A DNA stretch of 64,000 bases, from NCBI GenBank assembly GCA_035651455.1, contig DASRFR010000050.1, forward strand, positions 62,001 to 126,000, given 5' to 3'. The position numbers and the translations under genes are program-made. This document shows, in pieces, positions 8,165 through 17,359 of the stretch. The notes under the pieces are model-generated. The model did no database searches, was not told the DNA's origin, and was given only the letters and a program-made list of their open reading frames with translations. The DNA comes from DASRFR01 sp035651455 (GTDB lineage Bacteria; Acidobacteriota; Terriglobia; Terriglobales; Acidobacteriaceae). Position 1 is the stretch's first letter. Each line of letters opens with the position of its first letter.

Positions 8165-8584
8165 TTACGGCCGAGCGCCACCGCTGCCCGGTATTGCCCC
8201 GGAAGACGATTTCTGCCTTGCCAGCATGGCATCCGAGTGCGGCAGCGGCAGTTCGTCTACGATCTGATCTTCTTGCCACCACACTTGCGAGAGGTAATAA
8301 CGTCCATCGCGACGCACGAAGGTAAGCTTGGGAACGGTTGTTTGCTTACTGCTTTGAATATTCTTCGTCGTGAGCGTCGCCACCGATCTTCCGCGATCGT
8401 CGCGCAACGTCATCAGGTTCGGTCCAGTTTGAACGGCCGAGTATTGGCCCGCCGGAAAGTTTTTTGTGCCCACGGTGAATGCAAAAGGAACGTTGGCCTT
8501 TACCCGCTGCGTGGACTGCGCGCTTGCCAGCGCCGCAAAAAACAAGACAGTGAACATCAGTGAAGCGATCGTTCTGGCTCTCAT
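8165..8584 (-). CDS. Small secreted protein, function unknown
   Basis: 139 residues starting at ATG 8584 with AGGAGG six bases upstream. Signal peptide of about 24 residues ends ASA-QST. The mature part is a small predicted beta-rich domain (VPFAFTVGTKNFPAGQY, MTLRDDRGRSVATLTT, YYLSQVWW). I recall short exported proteins of this style with the 'PFAFTVGxKxFPAGxY' pattern as frequent in Acidobacteriota; their role is unknown. It reads away from the LysR gene on the other strand, and the 227 bases between them hold the regulatory signals of both. Confidence 0.75.
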   Translation of the reverse strand: MRARTIASLMFTVLFFAALASAQSTQRVKANVPFAFTVGTKNFPAGQYSAVQTGPNLMTLRDDRGRSVATLTTKNIQSSKQTTVPKLTFVRRDGRYYLSQVWWQEDQIVDELPLPHSDAMLARQKSSSGAIPGSGGARP

Positions 8585-8782
8585 AGCATCCTCCTGCCAG
8601 TAATCTGGCCGCAAGTTCGCACCTTAGCCGCACTAAGTGCAGCCGTTCTCCCCGAATCTTGCGTTTAAAGCAAACTTAGAGATCTTGAAACTAAGTCGCA
8701 AGTGCGGGAATCATAAGTGGTGTAATCCTGCTGCTGAATTAGACTCATCTAAATCGATATGAGAATTATTGTTTCTTTTCAT

Positions 8783-8797
8783 CATGTGCATGACATG
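8783..8797. promoter_or_regulatory. Inverted repeat upstream of the LysR gene, possible autoregulatory site
   Basis: CATGT, five bases GCATG, then ACATG. It sits 15 bases before the start codon of the LysR gene, where an autoregulatory LysR site would repress. The repeat is short, so chance is possible. Confidence 0.25.
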
Positions 8798-8811
8798 CGT
8801 TCATACTTGCG

Positions 8812-9722
8812 ATGAGCACACAACTGGACATTCGCCATTTGAAGTTGTTGACAGCGGTGGCTGACACCGGCACTGTTACCGGAGCTGTCGATCAGTTGCA
8901 TCTTTCGCAATCTGCGCTGAGCCATCAATTGCGAGACGCAGAGGAGCGGCTGGGAGTCGAACTGTTCCTGCGGCTGGGGAAAAAGATGGTGCTTACCCAG
9001 GCGGGAGAAAGACTGCTGCAGTCGGCGCGGCGCATTCTCCAGGAGTTACAATCGGCGGAAGCGCAGATTCGCTCGACAAACGGAAAAGTGGGCGGCATCA
9101 TCCGCTTGAGCACGCAGTGCTACACCTTCTATCACTGGCTGCCACCACTGTTGAAAAAATTCCACCTGAAGTTTCCTCGCATGGACGTGTCCATTGATGC
9201 CGAGGCCACTCCTCAGCCCGACCAGTGGTTGATGAAGGGCAAACTGGACGTCGCTATCATGTACGAGCCGCCCCGAAACCGCTCTTGCGCCTGACTCCGA
9301 TGTTCGAGGATGAATTAGTTTTGGTCATGGCGCCGGAACACCGGTTGGCGGGCCTTGCCCATGTACGACCGCGAGATCTTGCGGAGGAGACCATCCTCAA
9401 CTACTCCCCCAAGGAAGAGAGCACACTCATTAATAAAGTGCTGCTTCCCGCAGGCGTATCTCCCAAACGGGTGCTCGAATTACCCCTGACGGAAGCCATC
9501 GTGGAGATGGCGGCGGCGGGAACAGGGGTCGCGTTACTGGCCCGTTGGGCGGTCGCGCCTGATGTAGAGCGAGGGCGGGTCGTCACGCGTCCTATCACTA
9601 GCCGCGGATTTCACCGCAAATGGTGGTGCGTGACGCTGAAGACGCAATCAGTTCCCTCGCATTTGGAAGAGTTCATCGAACTGCTGCAGAATTTTCGACC
9701 GAAGCAACTGAAATGCGCGTGA
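8812..9722 (+). pseudogene. LysR-family regulator, frameshifted (MetR-like)
   Basis: LysR-type regulator in two frames. The first part (8812-9294) has the winged helix-turn-helix (VTGAVDQLHLSQSALSHQL, AEERLGVELF) and the start of the effector domain up to DVAIMYEPPRN. The rest of the effector domain follows in another frame from about 9280 (LLRLTPMFEDELVLVM) to TGA 9720-9722. Adding one C in the AACCG run near 9279 restores one protein of about 303 residues, normal for LysR. The N-terminus MSTQLDIRHLKLLTAV resembles MetR-type regulators. This is either a recent one-base deletion or a sequencing error; all other positions look intact. A CATGT-N5-ACATG repeat lies just upstream at 8783-8797. 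Confidence 0.82.
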
Positions 9723-9756
9723 ACGCAGGGATACACCTACGCCTGCGACGTGAGGG

Positions 9757-11997
9757 CTACTTCAGCTCTCGCTGCCAATGTTGTTCCATCATCTGGAACA
9801 AATGGGTTCGCGCGCTCGGTCCCGCGATGCCGTGCGTCTTGTTGGGATACAGCATGAGCCGGAACTGCTGGTCTGCCTGAATAAAAGCCTGGATCATCTG
9901 AATGCTGTTCTGAAAGTGCACGTTATCATCACTGGTGCCGTGCACCATGAGAAGCGATCCATGGAGCTTGCCCGCGGCCTTCAGGAGCGACGAATCGGTG
10001 TAGGCTTTCGCGTTCGACTTGGGCAAGCCCATTATCCGCTCGGTATAGATCGAGTCGTAGTTGTGCCAGTCGGTCACCGGTGCAACCGAGACTCCGGCTT
10101 TGAAAACATCCGAGTGGGTCATGCCATACAGAGTCATCGAACCGCCATTGCTCCAGCCCCACACGCCAACGCGGCTCCTATCCAACTGCGGATATTGGCC
10201 CAGCAAATCGTCCAGTGATCTCAGTTGGTCTTTGAGTTCAATCGCGCCAAATTGCCCCTTGATGGCCGCGCTGAACTTTTGCCCGCGATTGGGCGTTCCC
10301 CGGTTGTCGACAGAAAAAATGGCGAAGCCCTCGCGCGCCAGGATCTCGTAATAAAGTCCCGTCGGACCTGCCCACTCATTCTTCACCAGCTGCGCCGCCG
10401 GGCCACCATAGACGCTCACAATCAGCGGAATCTTGCTTCCCGGGGCTGCGTCCCGCGGCATCAGCAATTGCCCGTAAAGTGTGCTCCCGTCTTCGGCTTT
10501 GAATTCCATGTATTTCCATGGAGCCAAGTGATAATTCTCGACTCCGCGCGACTCCCAGATTGGCTTGCATCCAGCAATCCCGCACACCTCAACCTGGGGG
10601 GGATTCGCGGCATTGGAGTACGTCTCTACGTAGCGCTTGCCATTGCTGGAAAAATTCACGGCGTAGGTCCCGTCGTCGCGCGTTACGCGTGCCAGGTTTG
10701 AACCGTCCAGCTTCACCGCGTAAAGCTGAACCTGCCGCGGATCGCCTTTATTGCAAGTAAAGAAAACCGTGCCGCTGTCTTCATCCAGCCCTTCGACCTG
10801 CAGCACTTCGTAGTCGCCCCGCTCGAGCTGGCGGTCCAACTGGGCTTCGTCGCCCAGCGGATCCTGCTTGGAAAAGTGATACAGATACAAATGGGTATGG
10901 CCATCGCGCCAACTCGACCAGAGAAACTGATCACCCGATTTGAGAATGCGGAAGTCGTCGTTCACGTTCACCCACGCGTCGGGACTGCGTTCGGTCAGCA
11001 CCCTGCGTGACTTTCCCGAGTGCGCATCGACAAAATACAAATCCATCTGATCCTGCGCGCGGTTGAGCACCTCCGCCCAGATAATCCCGTCACGAATCCA
11101 TCCGAATCGCGGAATGTAGATATCGTTGTCTTGGGTCAACGAAAGCCACTTGAGTTTCCCGCCGTCGGCTCCCACCATGCCGAGGCGCACCGTCGGGTTG
11201 GGATCGCCCGCTTTTGGGTATTTCTCCTCGTCGACCTTGGGATGGGTTGGCATCCAGTCGGTGATTGGATAGGTAGGAACACGTGTTTCATCCATTTGCA
11301 GGAAAACGATCTCCTTGCTGTCCGGAGACCATGCGTAGTTGCTGCGAACATTGAGCTCTTCCGCGTACACCCAGTCCACTTCTCCGTTGAGCAGGTTTTC
11401 ATCCTTATCGCGGGTCAGAGCGTGTTCACGACCATTGTCAGACAACGGATGCACGAACAGGTTATGTTTTCGCACGTAGGCCAGAAGTTTGCCGTCGGGA
11501 GAAAACTTGGGGTCCTGCGCGGGATCTGGAGCGGCACTGAACTGCACGGCTGTGCCGCTCGCCAAGTCGTAATACCATAGCTGCCCCTCGGGCATGAGCA
11601 GCAGGTGCTTGCTATCGGGAGCCCACATATATTCCGGAACGTGATATCGCGTGAGGCGTTCTTTTTCACGCTCGTCCGTAATCTTGTCGCGGGATGGCGC
11701 CAGTTGCGCCAGTTTTGACTCCGTGACCAGCGCCTTCCTTTCTCCAGTGCCGGCGTCGATGTACCAGAGCTCGCCGTGATCTCCCGAATCGTCGCGCAGC
11801 ACGTATGATACCCGCGTGTCGTCCGGACTCCACTGCACCGCCTCCGGCGCACGCCCGGTTATGCCCCCTTCGGCGAAGACATTTTGAATGGTGAGAGCTT
11901 TCTGTTCGGCTGAGGTTTGCGCTACGGCGTGAGCGGAGAGAAGTACGTAAAAAAATAAGCTGAACGCGGGCAGAACTGCCAGAACTCGCTTAGCCAT
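9757..11997 (-). CDS. S9 family peptidase, dipeptidyl peptidase IV-like
   Basis: 746-residue secreted prolyl-type dipeptidase. A signal peptide ends near residue 26 (SAHAVAQ). Residues about 40-480 form a beta-propeller with WD/TolB-like blades (VQWSPDDTRV, YAWSPDSKEIVFLQ, PKFSPDGKLLAYV). The C-terminal alpha/beta hydrolase has the nucleophile in GWSNGGS near residue 616, Asp in GTSDDNVHF near 690, and His in NKTHGIAG near 722. An YAEELNVRSNYAW segment in the propeller matches the Glu-Glu pair that holds the substrate amino terminus in DPP-IV. It likely removes X-Pro dipeptides from peptides in the periplasm. It converges with the LysR pseudogene. Confidence 0.93.
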   Translation of the reverse strand: MAKRVLAVLPAFSLFFYVLLSAHAVAQTSAEQKALTIQNVFAEGGITGRAPEAVQWSPDDTRVSYVLRDDSGDHGELWYIDAGTGERKALVTESKLAQLAPSRDKITDEREKERLTRYHVPEYMWAPDSKHLLLMPEGQLWYYDLASGTAVQFSAAPDPAQDPKFSPDGKLLAYVRKHNLFVHPLSDNGREHALTRDKDENLLNGEVDWVYAEELNVRSNYAWSPDSKEIVFLQMDETRVPTYPITDWMPTHPKVDEEKYPKAGDPNPTVRLGMVGADGGKLKWLSLTQDNDIYIPRFGWIRDGIIWAEVLNRAQDQMDLYFVDAHSGKSRRVLTERSPDAWVNVNDDFRILKSGDQFLWSSWRDGHTHLYLYHFSKQDPLGDEAQLDRQLERGDYEVLQVEGLDEDSGTVFFTCNKGDPRQVQLYAVKLDGSNLARVTRDDGTYAVNFSSNGKRYVETYSNAANPPQVEVCGIAGCKPIWESRGVENYHLAPWKYMEFKAEDGSTLYGQLLMPRDAAPGSKIPLIVSVYGGPAAQLVKNEWAGPTGLYYEILAREGFAIFSVDNRGTPNRGQKFSAAIKGQFGAIELKDQLRSLDDLLGQYPQLDRSRVGVWGWSNGGSMTLYGMTHSDVFKAGVSVAPVTDWHNYDSIYTERIMGLPKSNAKAYTDSSLLKAAGKLHGSLLMVHGTSDDNVHFQNSIQMIQAFIQADQQFRLMLYPNKTHGIAGPSARTHLFQMMEQHWQRELK

Positions 11998-12297
11998 CTA
12001 AGCTCCCGTCGAAAATGGAACTGTTTTTCAGGGCTGAAAAGTGTACACCGCGCGGCCCCGACCTTGCACCGCCGTGCGGGCAGCGCCTAAATGACTAGAT
12101 GCGCCGCGCCAGTACAATGTTATGTATCAGCCGGCGATCCGCAGTCCGATTCCAGCGACAACAGGGCTGCGTTTTCAGCTGGTAAAAGCCGGCACTTCAG
12201 CGAAATTGTATTTCCTTCGCAGAGGACTGGAGTGTCATCCGGCCAAGCGTCCGGGCGCGGATTCACGTGCTAAAATGATGATCAGCGCATTCCCACA
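11998..12297. other. Intergenic region between divergent genes
   Basis: 300 bases between the start of the dipeptidyl peptidase gene and the zinc-ribbon gene. No terminator, repeat or convincing -35/-10 pair was found. Both promoters should lie here. Confidence 0.4.
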
Positions 12298-13428
12298 ATG
12301 GTTTCAGACATAGAAAAACTGCTACACCTGCAGCAAGCTGACCGTGAAATCCGCCGCCTGAATGACGAAGTAGCCGCGCTTCCCAAGCGGGTGCTCGCCA
12401 TTGAGCAAAAGCTGGCCGGCACCCAAGCGATCCTGGAAAAGGCCAAGGCTTCGGTTAAAGCTGACGAGGCCGCCCGCCGGAAGTATGAAGCTGCAATCCA
12501 GGAACTGCAGACCAAGATATCCAAGTACCGCGACCAATCCCTCGACGTAAAAACCAATGAGCAATACAAGGCGCTGCTGGGCGAAATCCAATTTGCCGAG
12601 CAGGAAATTCGCGCCAATGAGGACAAGATCCTCGAGCTGATGGTGAACGCGGAAAGCCGCGAGAAGGAAGTCAAGGCCGCGGAAGCCGAACTGAAACAGG
12701 AAACGGCCGAGATCGAAAAAGAGAAGGCGGATGCGCGCCAGCGCACCGCTGAGGACGAAAAGCAACTTGCCGAATGGAATGCTAAGCGCGATCAACTACG
12801 CCAGGGCATCGCCCCTGACCTGCTGCGGCAATTCGAGCGCGTTTCCCACTTCCGGGGTAGCGGGATCGCGGAAGTTCGGGATCACAAATGCATGGGTTGT
12901 CAGGTCATGCTACGCCCGCAGACTTATAACGAAGTTCGCAGTGGCAAAGAGGTCGTCTCCTGCGACTCCTGCCAGCGTATTCTCTACTTCGATCCGGCGA
13001 ACGAAAAGGAAGAAGAACGCGTAGTCACGCCCGCGAGACGACGCGCCCGTCCAAAATCCGACGCTCCTCAGGCCTGGTACTTCCGCGGAGACTTTGGCCA
13101 GCATGGCGAGGTTCTGATCGGCTTCATCAATGAAGGCTCTATGGCCAGCCGCCGTGTCTACGACTCGCATACCGGCCGCATGGTTGGCGACATTCTGATG
13201 CGCGAAGGCAACTATCGCCTGGCGTTCCCCGAGGACTTGACCGAGAGTTCGATCCGCCTGAACGGTCACTGGGACCTTGAAACCATAGAAGAGTGGGGCT
13301 CAGAGATGCCGAGCGACGTCCTCGATGCCTTGAACGCAGATCTGCGCGCTGCTCAGCACGATCTCCGCGCTACCCATAAGTCGAATGCCGCCAGCGCCGT
13401 CGCCAGTGAACATCCCGCGGCCAGCTAG
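12298..13428 (+). CDS. C4-type zinc-ribbon coiled-coil protein with extra C-terminal domain
   Basis: 376 residues. The first 180 form a long coiled-coil hairpin (IEKLLHLQQADREIRRL; EKAKASVKADEAARRKYEAA) as in the CT398/CdsZ-type nucleic-acid-linked family. The motif SLDVKTNEQYKALLGEI at the hairpin tip is a family hallmark. A C4 zinc ribbon follows at about 198-228 (CMGCQVML and CDSCQRILYF). Typical members end here near 240 residues. This one carries an extra 140 residues with a predicted small beta domain (WYFRGDFGQHGEVLIGFINE; MVGDILMREGNYRLAF), which I do not recognise. No ribosome site is obvious before ATG 12298. Members are thought to act in translation or transcription control, but the exact role is unsettled. 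Confidence 0.82.
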   Translation: MVSDIEKLLHLQQADREIRRLNDEVAALPKRVLAIEQKLAGTQAILEKAKASVKADEAARRKYEAAIQELQTKISKYRDQSLDVKTNEQYKALLGEIQFAEQEIRANEDKILELMVNAESREKEVKAAEAELKQETAEIEKEKADARQRTAEDEKQLAEWNAKRDQLRQGIAPDLLRQFERVSHFRGSGIAEVRDHKCMGCQVMLRPQTYNEVRSGKEVVSCDSCQRILYFDPANEKEEERVVTPARRRARPKSDAPQAWYFRGDFGQHGEVLIGFINEGSMASRRVYDSHTGRMVGDILMREGNYRLAFPEDLTESSIRLNGHWDLETIEEWGSEMPSDVLDALNADLRAAQHDLRATHKSNAASAVASEHPAAS

Positions 13429-13467
13429 TTCTGCAGTCAGTTCCCTGAACTGGCTCACCTCAGATAT

Positions 13468-14064
13468 TCATCGCCGTTTGGTTTTGTACGGATTGGGATA
13501 CCTCAGCACCGTCGAGAGATCCTTGCCGCGTATGATTCCCGCCGAGTAATAGAACAGTCCCCAGGAATCAATCGAAGACATATCCGGGAAGATGCACGCT
13601 TCCAGCGTTTGATCGACAGTCTGTTCGTTCACCCAGCCGCCGCCCGCCGCGTTAATGCCGCCGAACAGGTCGGAGCCGCCCAGTTGCGTGCAATAGCACG
13701 ATGCCGGGTTTCCCTGGCATCCCGATTGCGGCGGAACTTGCGCGTAATAGGCCAGCGCTGCCAGGGTCGGCCTCTGCGTGTAGAGCGTGTCCACCAGGAT
13801 GTGAATGCGTGAACCATCGGACGCGTGGAAACCGCAGAACATGCGAGCGCCCGACAGGGGCAACGGGTCCGAGCCGTTGGTGCCGTAAACCGGAATCCGG
13901 CGTACGGGCTCGCCGCCACTTTGTCCGCAATAGACTTCCGCCGCGCTGGCTGCCTGCACCGAACCGGTACTCGGCGCGATTCCTTTGCCCAGCGACACAA
14001 TAATGAGCGCGACAGCGCAGAGCAAACCCGCCAACACCGCAATCCGAATCATGGAGCTTTTCAT
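13468..14064 (-). CDS. Secreted or membrane-anchored hypothetical protein
   Basis: 198 residues. ATG 14064 has GGAGGTC about seven bases upstream, which decides it over the upstream start at 14130. A hydrophobic N-terminal segment (IAVLAGLLCAVALIIVSL) is either a signal peptide or an anchor. The mature part has five or six Cys (VYCGQ, MFCGF, SGCQGNPASCYCTQ, EACIFP) likely paired in disulfides. No family recognised. It reads toward the zinc-ribbon gene, with about 40 bases between the stops. Confidence 0.65.
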   Translation of the reverse strand: MKSSMIRIAVLAGLLCAVALIIVSLGKGIAPSTGSVQAASAAEVYCGQSGGEPVRRIPVYGTNGSDPLPLSGARMFCGFHASDGSRIHILVDTLYTQRPTLAALAYYAQVPPQSGCQGNPASCYCTQLGGSDLFGGINAAGGGWVNEQTVDQTLEACIFPDMSSIDSWGLFYYSAGIIRGKDLSTVLRYPNPYKTKRR

Positions 14065-14196
14065 GCCGCGACCTCCGGAGATCAGGCGCGTTAAAAACCT
14101 GGCTGCCCTGAAATCGCGGAATGCTATCACAAAATGACGCGCTCACAGGCTGACCCGGCGTCACATTGCCCAGAGTGCGGCTATACTGCTCTGCTC

Positions 14197-14805
14197 ATGC
14201 CAGTGCTCGTTTCCCTGCTGCGCGGGGTCAATCTCGCTGCGCATAAGCGGGTCAAGATGGACGCTCTGCGCGCGCTCTATGCCTCGCTGAAGCTGCGCAA
14301 CCCGCAAACTTTCCTGCAAAGCGGCAATGTCATCTTTGCCACCGACGAAAAGGATCTTCGCCGGCTTGTTCAGCGCATCGAGAACGCAGTCCTGGAGACA
14401 TTCGGATTTCACTCTGATGTTATTCTGCGCACCCCCGCCGAACTGCGCGCAGTGGTTGCGGCAAACCCGTTCGTTAAGCGCCGCAATCTCGATCCCAGCA
14501 AATTTCTCGTCACCTTTCTTGCCAGTCTTCCCGATCCAGCATGCTGCGACAAGCTTCGTCAGCTCACAATTGCCCCTGAGGAGTTGCATATACAAGGCCG
14601 AGAACTCTATGTGTATTGCGCGAACGGCTTGGCGCGTCCCAAGCTCTCCTGGCCGGCAGTAGAAAGGATTCTGAAGACCTCTGGAACTGCGCGGAATTGG
14701 AATACGGTTACAAACGTTCTGGCCTTGGCGGAAAAAGCGGAACACGAACACAAAAACTGTGACCATCCCTCTGCAACGAAGAAGCAGTCGTCGACCTTCA
14801 ACTGA
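14197..14805 (+). CDS. DUF1697 family protein
   Basis: 202 residues, near the family's usual 180. The N-terminal signature LVSLLRGVNLAAHKRVKMDALR is typical for DUF1697 (the family has the pattern LLRGINVGGxxxxKMxxL), and the mid-part FLQSGNVIFAT is the second conserved block. The end RNWNTVTNVLALA is the third. The biochemical role of the family is unknown. I chose ATG 14197 because the DUF1697 domain begins there; the frame is open to 14134. The last 8 bases overlap the end of the convergent MFS gene. Confidence 0.87.
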   Translation: MPVLVSLLRGVNLAAHKRVKMDALRALYASLKLRNPQTFLQSGNVIFATDEKDLRRLVQRIENAVLETFGFHSDVILRTPAELRAVVAANPFVKRRNLDPSKFLVTFLASLPDPACCDKLRQLTIAPEELHIQGRELYVYCANGLARPKLSWPAVERILKTSGTARNWNTVTNVLALAEKAEHEHKNCDHPSATKKQSSTFN

Positions 14806-16405
14806 CCTCCGCCGTTCCCGCCTCGGTGAAAGCCGTTTTTGCATTCGCACTCGTCGGCGAAGGAATTAGCCACCACGCAATAAAGCCGCTGGCCATCGCC
14901 AGCACCGCGCAAAACAGCATCAGCATCCTGAACGCGGAGACAAATGCTTGCGACACGGCGGACCGGACCGCCGCTGCCGTAGTTGAATCGATATTGGGGG
15001 GCAGTTTCAGTGCGGCGAGTTGTGCCTCATTAGACTGAATATAGTTCATCGCCTTGGGTGAAAGCGCTAACCCGTCCAGCCTGTGCTCCAATTGCAGGCT
15101 GAACCAACTCACCATTGCGACTCCCAGGACCGCCACTGCCAGCACTCCGGCAACACGCGACACGGCGTTGTTGATGCCGGAGGCCGTGCCCGCGCGATCC
15201 TGCTCAACGGAACTCATGACTACCGTCGTGAGAGGCGCGACCGTCACTGCCATGCCCAGTCCAAGCACCAGGAAAGCAGGAAACAGTACTGTCCAATAGC
15301 TTCCTTGAGCAGAGGCCAGCGCAAAAAGCAGGAACCCCCCCGCCGCGATCAGCGGGCCTGCAACGAGTGGAGTTCTGGCGCCGTACCGATTGATGAGTCC
15401 TCCCGACCAGCGGGATAGTGAAGACATCAACAAAATCATCGGCAACGATGCGGCGGCCGCCTTCGTCGCGGAATATCCCTGCACTTGAATCAGGCGCATC
15501 GGGAATAAGAAAAAGAATGCCGACAGGGCCGCATACAAAAATAACGTGAGCAGATTTGCACCGGTAAAGCTGCGTGACCTGAAAAGCGACAGCGGGACCA
15601 TTGGCGATTTCTCGTGATCTTCCACCCACACGAAGATTGCCAGGCATGCGGTGCCCACGCCCAGGCTCGCGAGAACAACTGGATTCCGCCACCCACGATC
15701 GGCAGACCCGACCAGTCCGTTCACCAGTCCGCTTAGGCCAAGCACAGCCACCAGGGTTCCCAGCCAATCCAGCCGCTTTACGCTGTGGCTGCGGCTCTCG
15801 GGAACCCGCCACAGCGAGATCACGATCACGGCGGCCGCTAGCGGAACATTGATAAAGAACGCCCAGCGCCAGGAGGCATGCTCGATGAGCCATCCGCCTA
15901 CAACCGGGCCGAGGGCAGTGGTGATGGCGGTGAACCCCGACCAGGTGCCGATCGCTTTCCCACGCGATCTTTCGTCGAACGACGCGCTAATAAGAGCCAG
16001 GCTGCCGGGCACCAGCAGCGCCGCCCCGACACCCTGAATGGCGCGCGCGATTACGAGCGCGCCGATACTGGCCGACAGACCACATGCGGCGGAAGCCGCC
16101 GCGAAGAGGGTGACTCCTGCCACAAAAACCTTACGTCGCCCGTACAGATCGCCCAAGGCCCCGCCCACCAGGATCAGCGCCGAAAGCAGCAGAGCATAGC
16201 TCTCTACCACCCACTGCACGTCAACAATGTCGGCGTGGAATGCTGCCTGCAAGGTGGGAATAGCAACGTTGACTATGGTCCCATCGATGAATGCCATGCT
16301 CGAGGCCAGAATGGTTGCAGCGAGAACCCAGCTTCCCTCGTCTCTCGAGCAGGAAGCCGCGGCCACTCCTGACCGCATTACCGCTTCATCGTAGGGCGTT
16401 CTCAT
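14798..16405 (-). CDS. DHA2-family MFS drug exporter (EmrB/QacA-like)
   Basis: 535-residue inner-membrane proton-driven exporter of the 14-TM class. Motif A is seen in GGALGDLYGRRKVFVAG, motif C in VPGSLALISASF and the nearby VGGWLIEH, and the DHA2 motif D1 in SMAFIDGTIVNVAIPTLQ at the first helix. The start is uncertain: the frame opens 63 codons upstream, but the family usually starts about 30-40 residues before the first helix, so ATG 16405 was chosen (16378 is also possible). No EmrA partner or TetR repressor is adjacent; substrate unknown. Confidence 0.88.
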   Translation of the reverse strand: MRTPYDEAVMRSGVAAASCSRDEGSWVLAATILASSMAFIDGTIVNVAIPTLQAAFHADIVDVQWVVESYALLLSALILVGGALGDLYGRRKVFVAGVTLFAAASAACGLSASIGALVIARAIQGVGAALLVPGSLALISASFDERSRGKAIGTWSGFTAITTALGPVVGGWLIEHASWRWAFFINVPLAAAVIVISLWRVPESRSHSVKRLDWLGTLVAVLGLSGLVNGLVGSADRGWRNPVVLASLGVGTACLAIFVWVEDHEKSPMVPLSLFRSRSFTGANLLTLFLYAALSAFFFLFPMRLIQVQGYSATKAAAASLPMILLMSSLSRWSGGLINRYGARTPLVAGPLIAAGGFLLFALASAQGSYWTVLFPAFLVLGLGMAVTVAPLTTVVMSSVEQDRAGTASGINNAVSRVAGVLAVAVLGVAMVSWFSLQLEHRLDGLALSPKAMNYIQSNEAQLAALKLPPNIDSTTAAAVRSAVSQAFVSAFRMLMLFCAVLAMASGFIAWWLIPSPTSANAKTAFTEAGTAEVS

Positions 16406-16529
16406 CAGTGAATCGATGCTGCGAAATTTCCATTGATGCCGACAAAAAAAGCTTGGCGAATAAAAGGCGAATATGGTAGCATCTCTTACCGGCTGCGATA
16501 CAGCCGAACCGGCCACGAGGTGGCCACCT

Positions 16530-16739
16530 ATGATGTCCGGCAAACTAGTTCGATTTCCCATGCGCCATCCAGACATGTTTACTCCGGAAATCAACTGCGA
16601 GGTCTTGAGCCACAGCGAAATGCGGCGGGTCCTCTATGCAGCTATCCAGGCGCTTCCGCACGTGCAGGATCGCCTGCGCCAGGAAGAACTCAAGAGTGCT
16701 CTTTGCGATCTCCTGCTTAAAACCAATAACGCCGCCTGA
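16530..16739 (+). CDS. Small hypothetical protein (69 residues)
   Basis: Short open frame with a good ribosome site GAGGTGG about seven bases before ATG 16530. The protein is mainly helical in its second half (SHSEMRRVLYAAIQALPHV; EELKSALCDLLLKT). It has no signal peptide, membrane segment or known motif. It lies between the divergent MFS gene and the SRPBCC gene. Support rests on the ribosome site and protein-like composition only. Confidence 0.45.
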   Translation: MMSGKLVRFPMRHPDMFTPEINCEVLSHSEMRRVLYAAIQALPHVQDRLRQEELKSALCDLLLKTNNAA

Positions 16740-16891
16740 GCGAGCTGGCGGCCTTTCCATTCGTCCACCGTGCACTCATGCCGTGTCTCAATTCACGTTT
16801 CGCGGCCTGCCGCGCGATAATTACCATAAGCACCTAAATGGTTGCGTATTTGCCGAAGCTGGCGTAACATGCAACCTGGAGGTTGCATAAA

Positions 16892-17359
16892 GTGGATGAT
16901 CGTATTGAGAAGCGAATTGAGCTGAAGGCACCCGTTTCGCGGGTCTGGCGCGCCCTCACCGACTACCGCGAGTTCGGCGAATGGTTTCGGGTAAAGCTGG
17001 ATGGCCCCTTCGTACACGGCCAGATCTCTCGCGGGCGCATCACTTATCCCGGTTACGAGCACGTGCTATGGGAAGTGATGGTCGAGAAGATGGAGCCGGA
17101 ACGGCTGTTCTCGTTCACCTGGGGACATCCCAAGACCTTGGATCGCGCAGAGTACTCGAAGACCGACCATTCGAAGGACCCGACGACTCTGGTCCAATTC
17201 AGCCTGGAACCCAGCAAAACCGGCACACTTCTTCAACTCAGCGAGTCCGGCTTCGACCAAATCCCCGGCGACTTTCGTCTGGAGGCGTTCCGCAGAAATG
17301 ACGGCGGCTGGACAGAGCAGATGAAGAACATCGAAACCTATGTCGCGCAAAAGCCGTAG
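16892..17359 (+). CDS. SRPBCC (AHSA1-type) protein
   Basis: 155 residues of the START-like AHSA1/CalC fold, a hydrophobic-pocket protein. The opening EKRIELKAPVSRVWRALTDY and WEVMVEKMEPERLFSF are typical, as is the end RNDGGWTEQMKNIETY. GTG 16892 is chosen because GGAGG at 16878-16882 is nine bases upstream; the TTG at 16883 would touch the ribosome site. It overlaps the ArsR gene by 20 bases, a known pairing where an ArsR regulator controls an AHSA1 gene. Ligand unknown. Confidence 0.9.
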   Translation: MDDRIEKRIELKAPVSRVWRALTDYREFGEWFRVKLDGPFVHGQISRGRITYPGYEHVLWEVMVEKMEPERLFSFTWGHPKTLDRAEYSKTDHSKDPTTLVQFSLEPSKTGTLLQLSESGFDQIPGDFRLEAFRRNDGGWTEQMKNIETYVAQKP

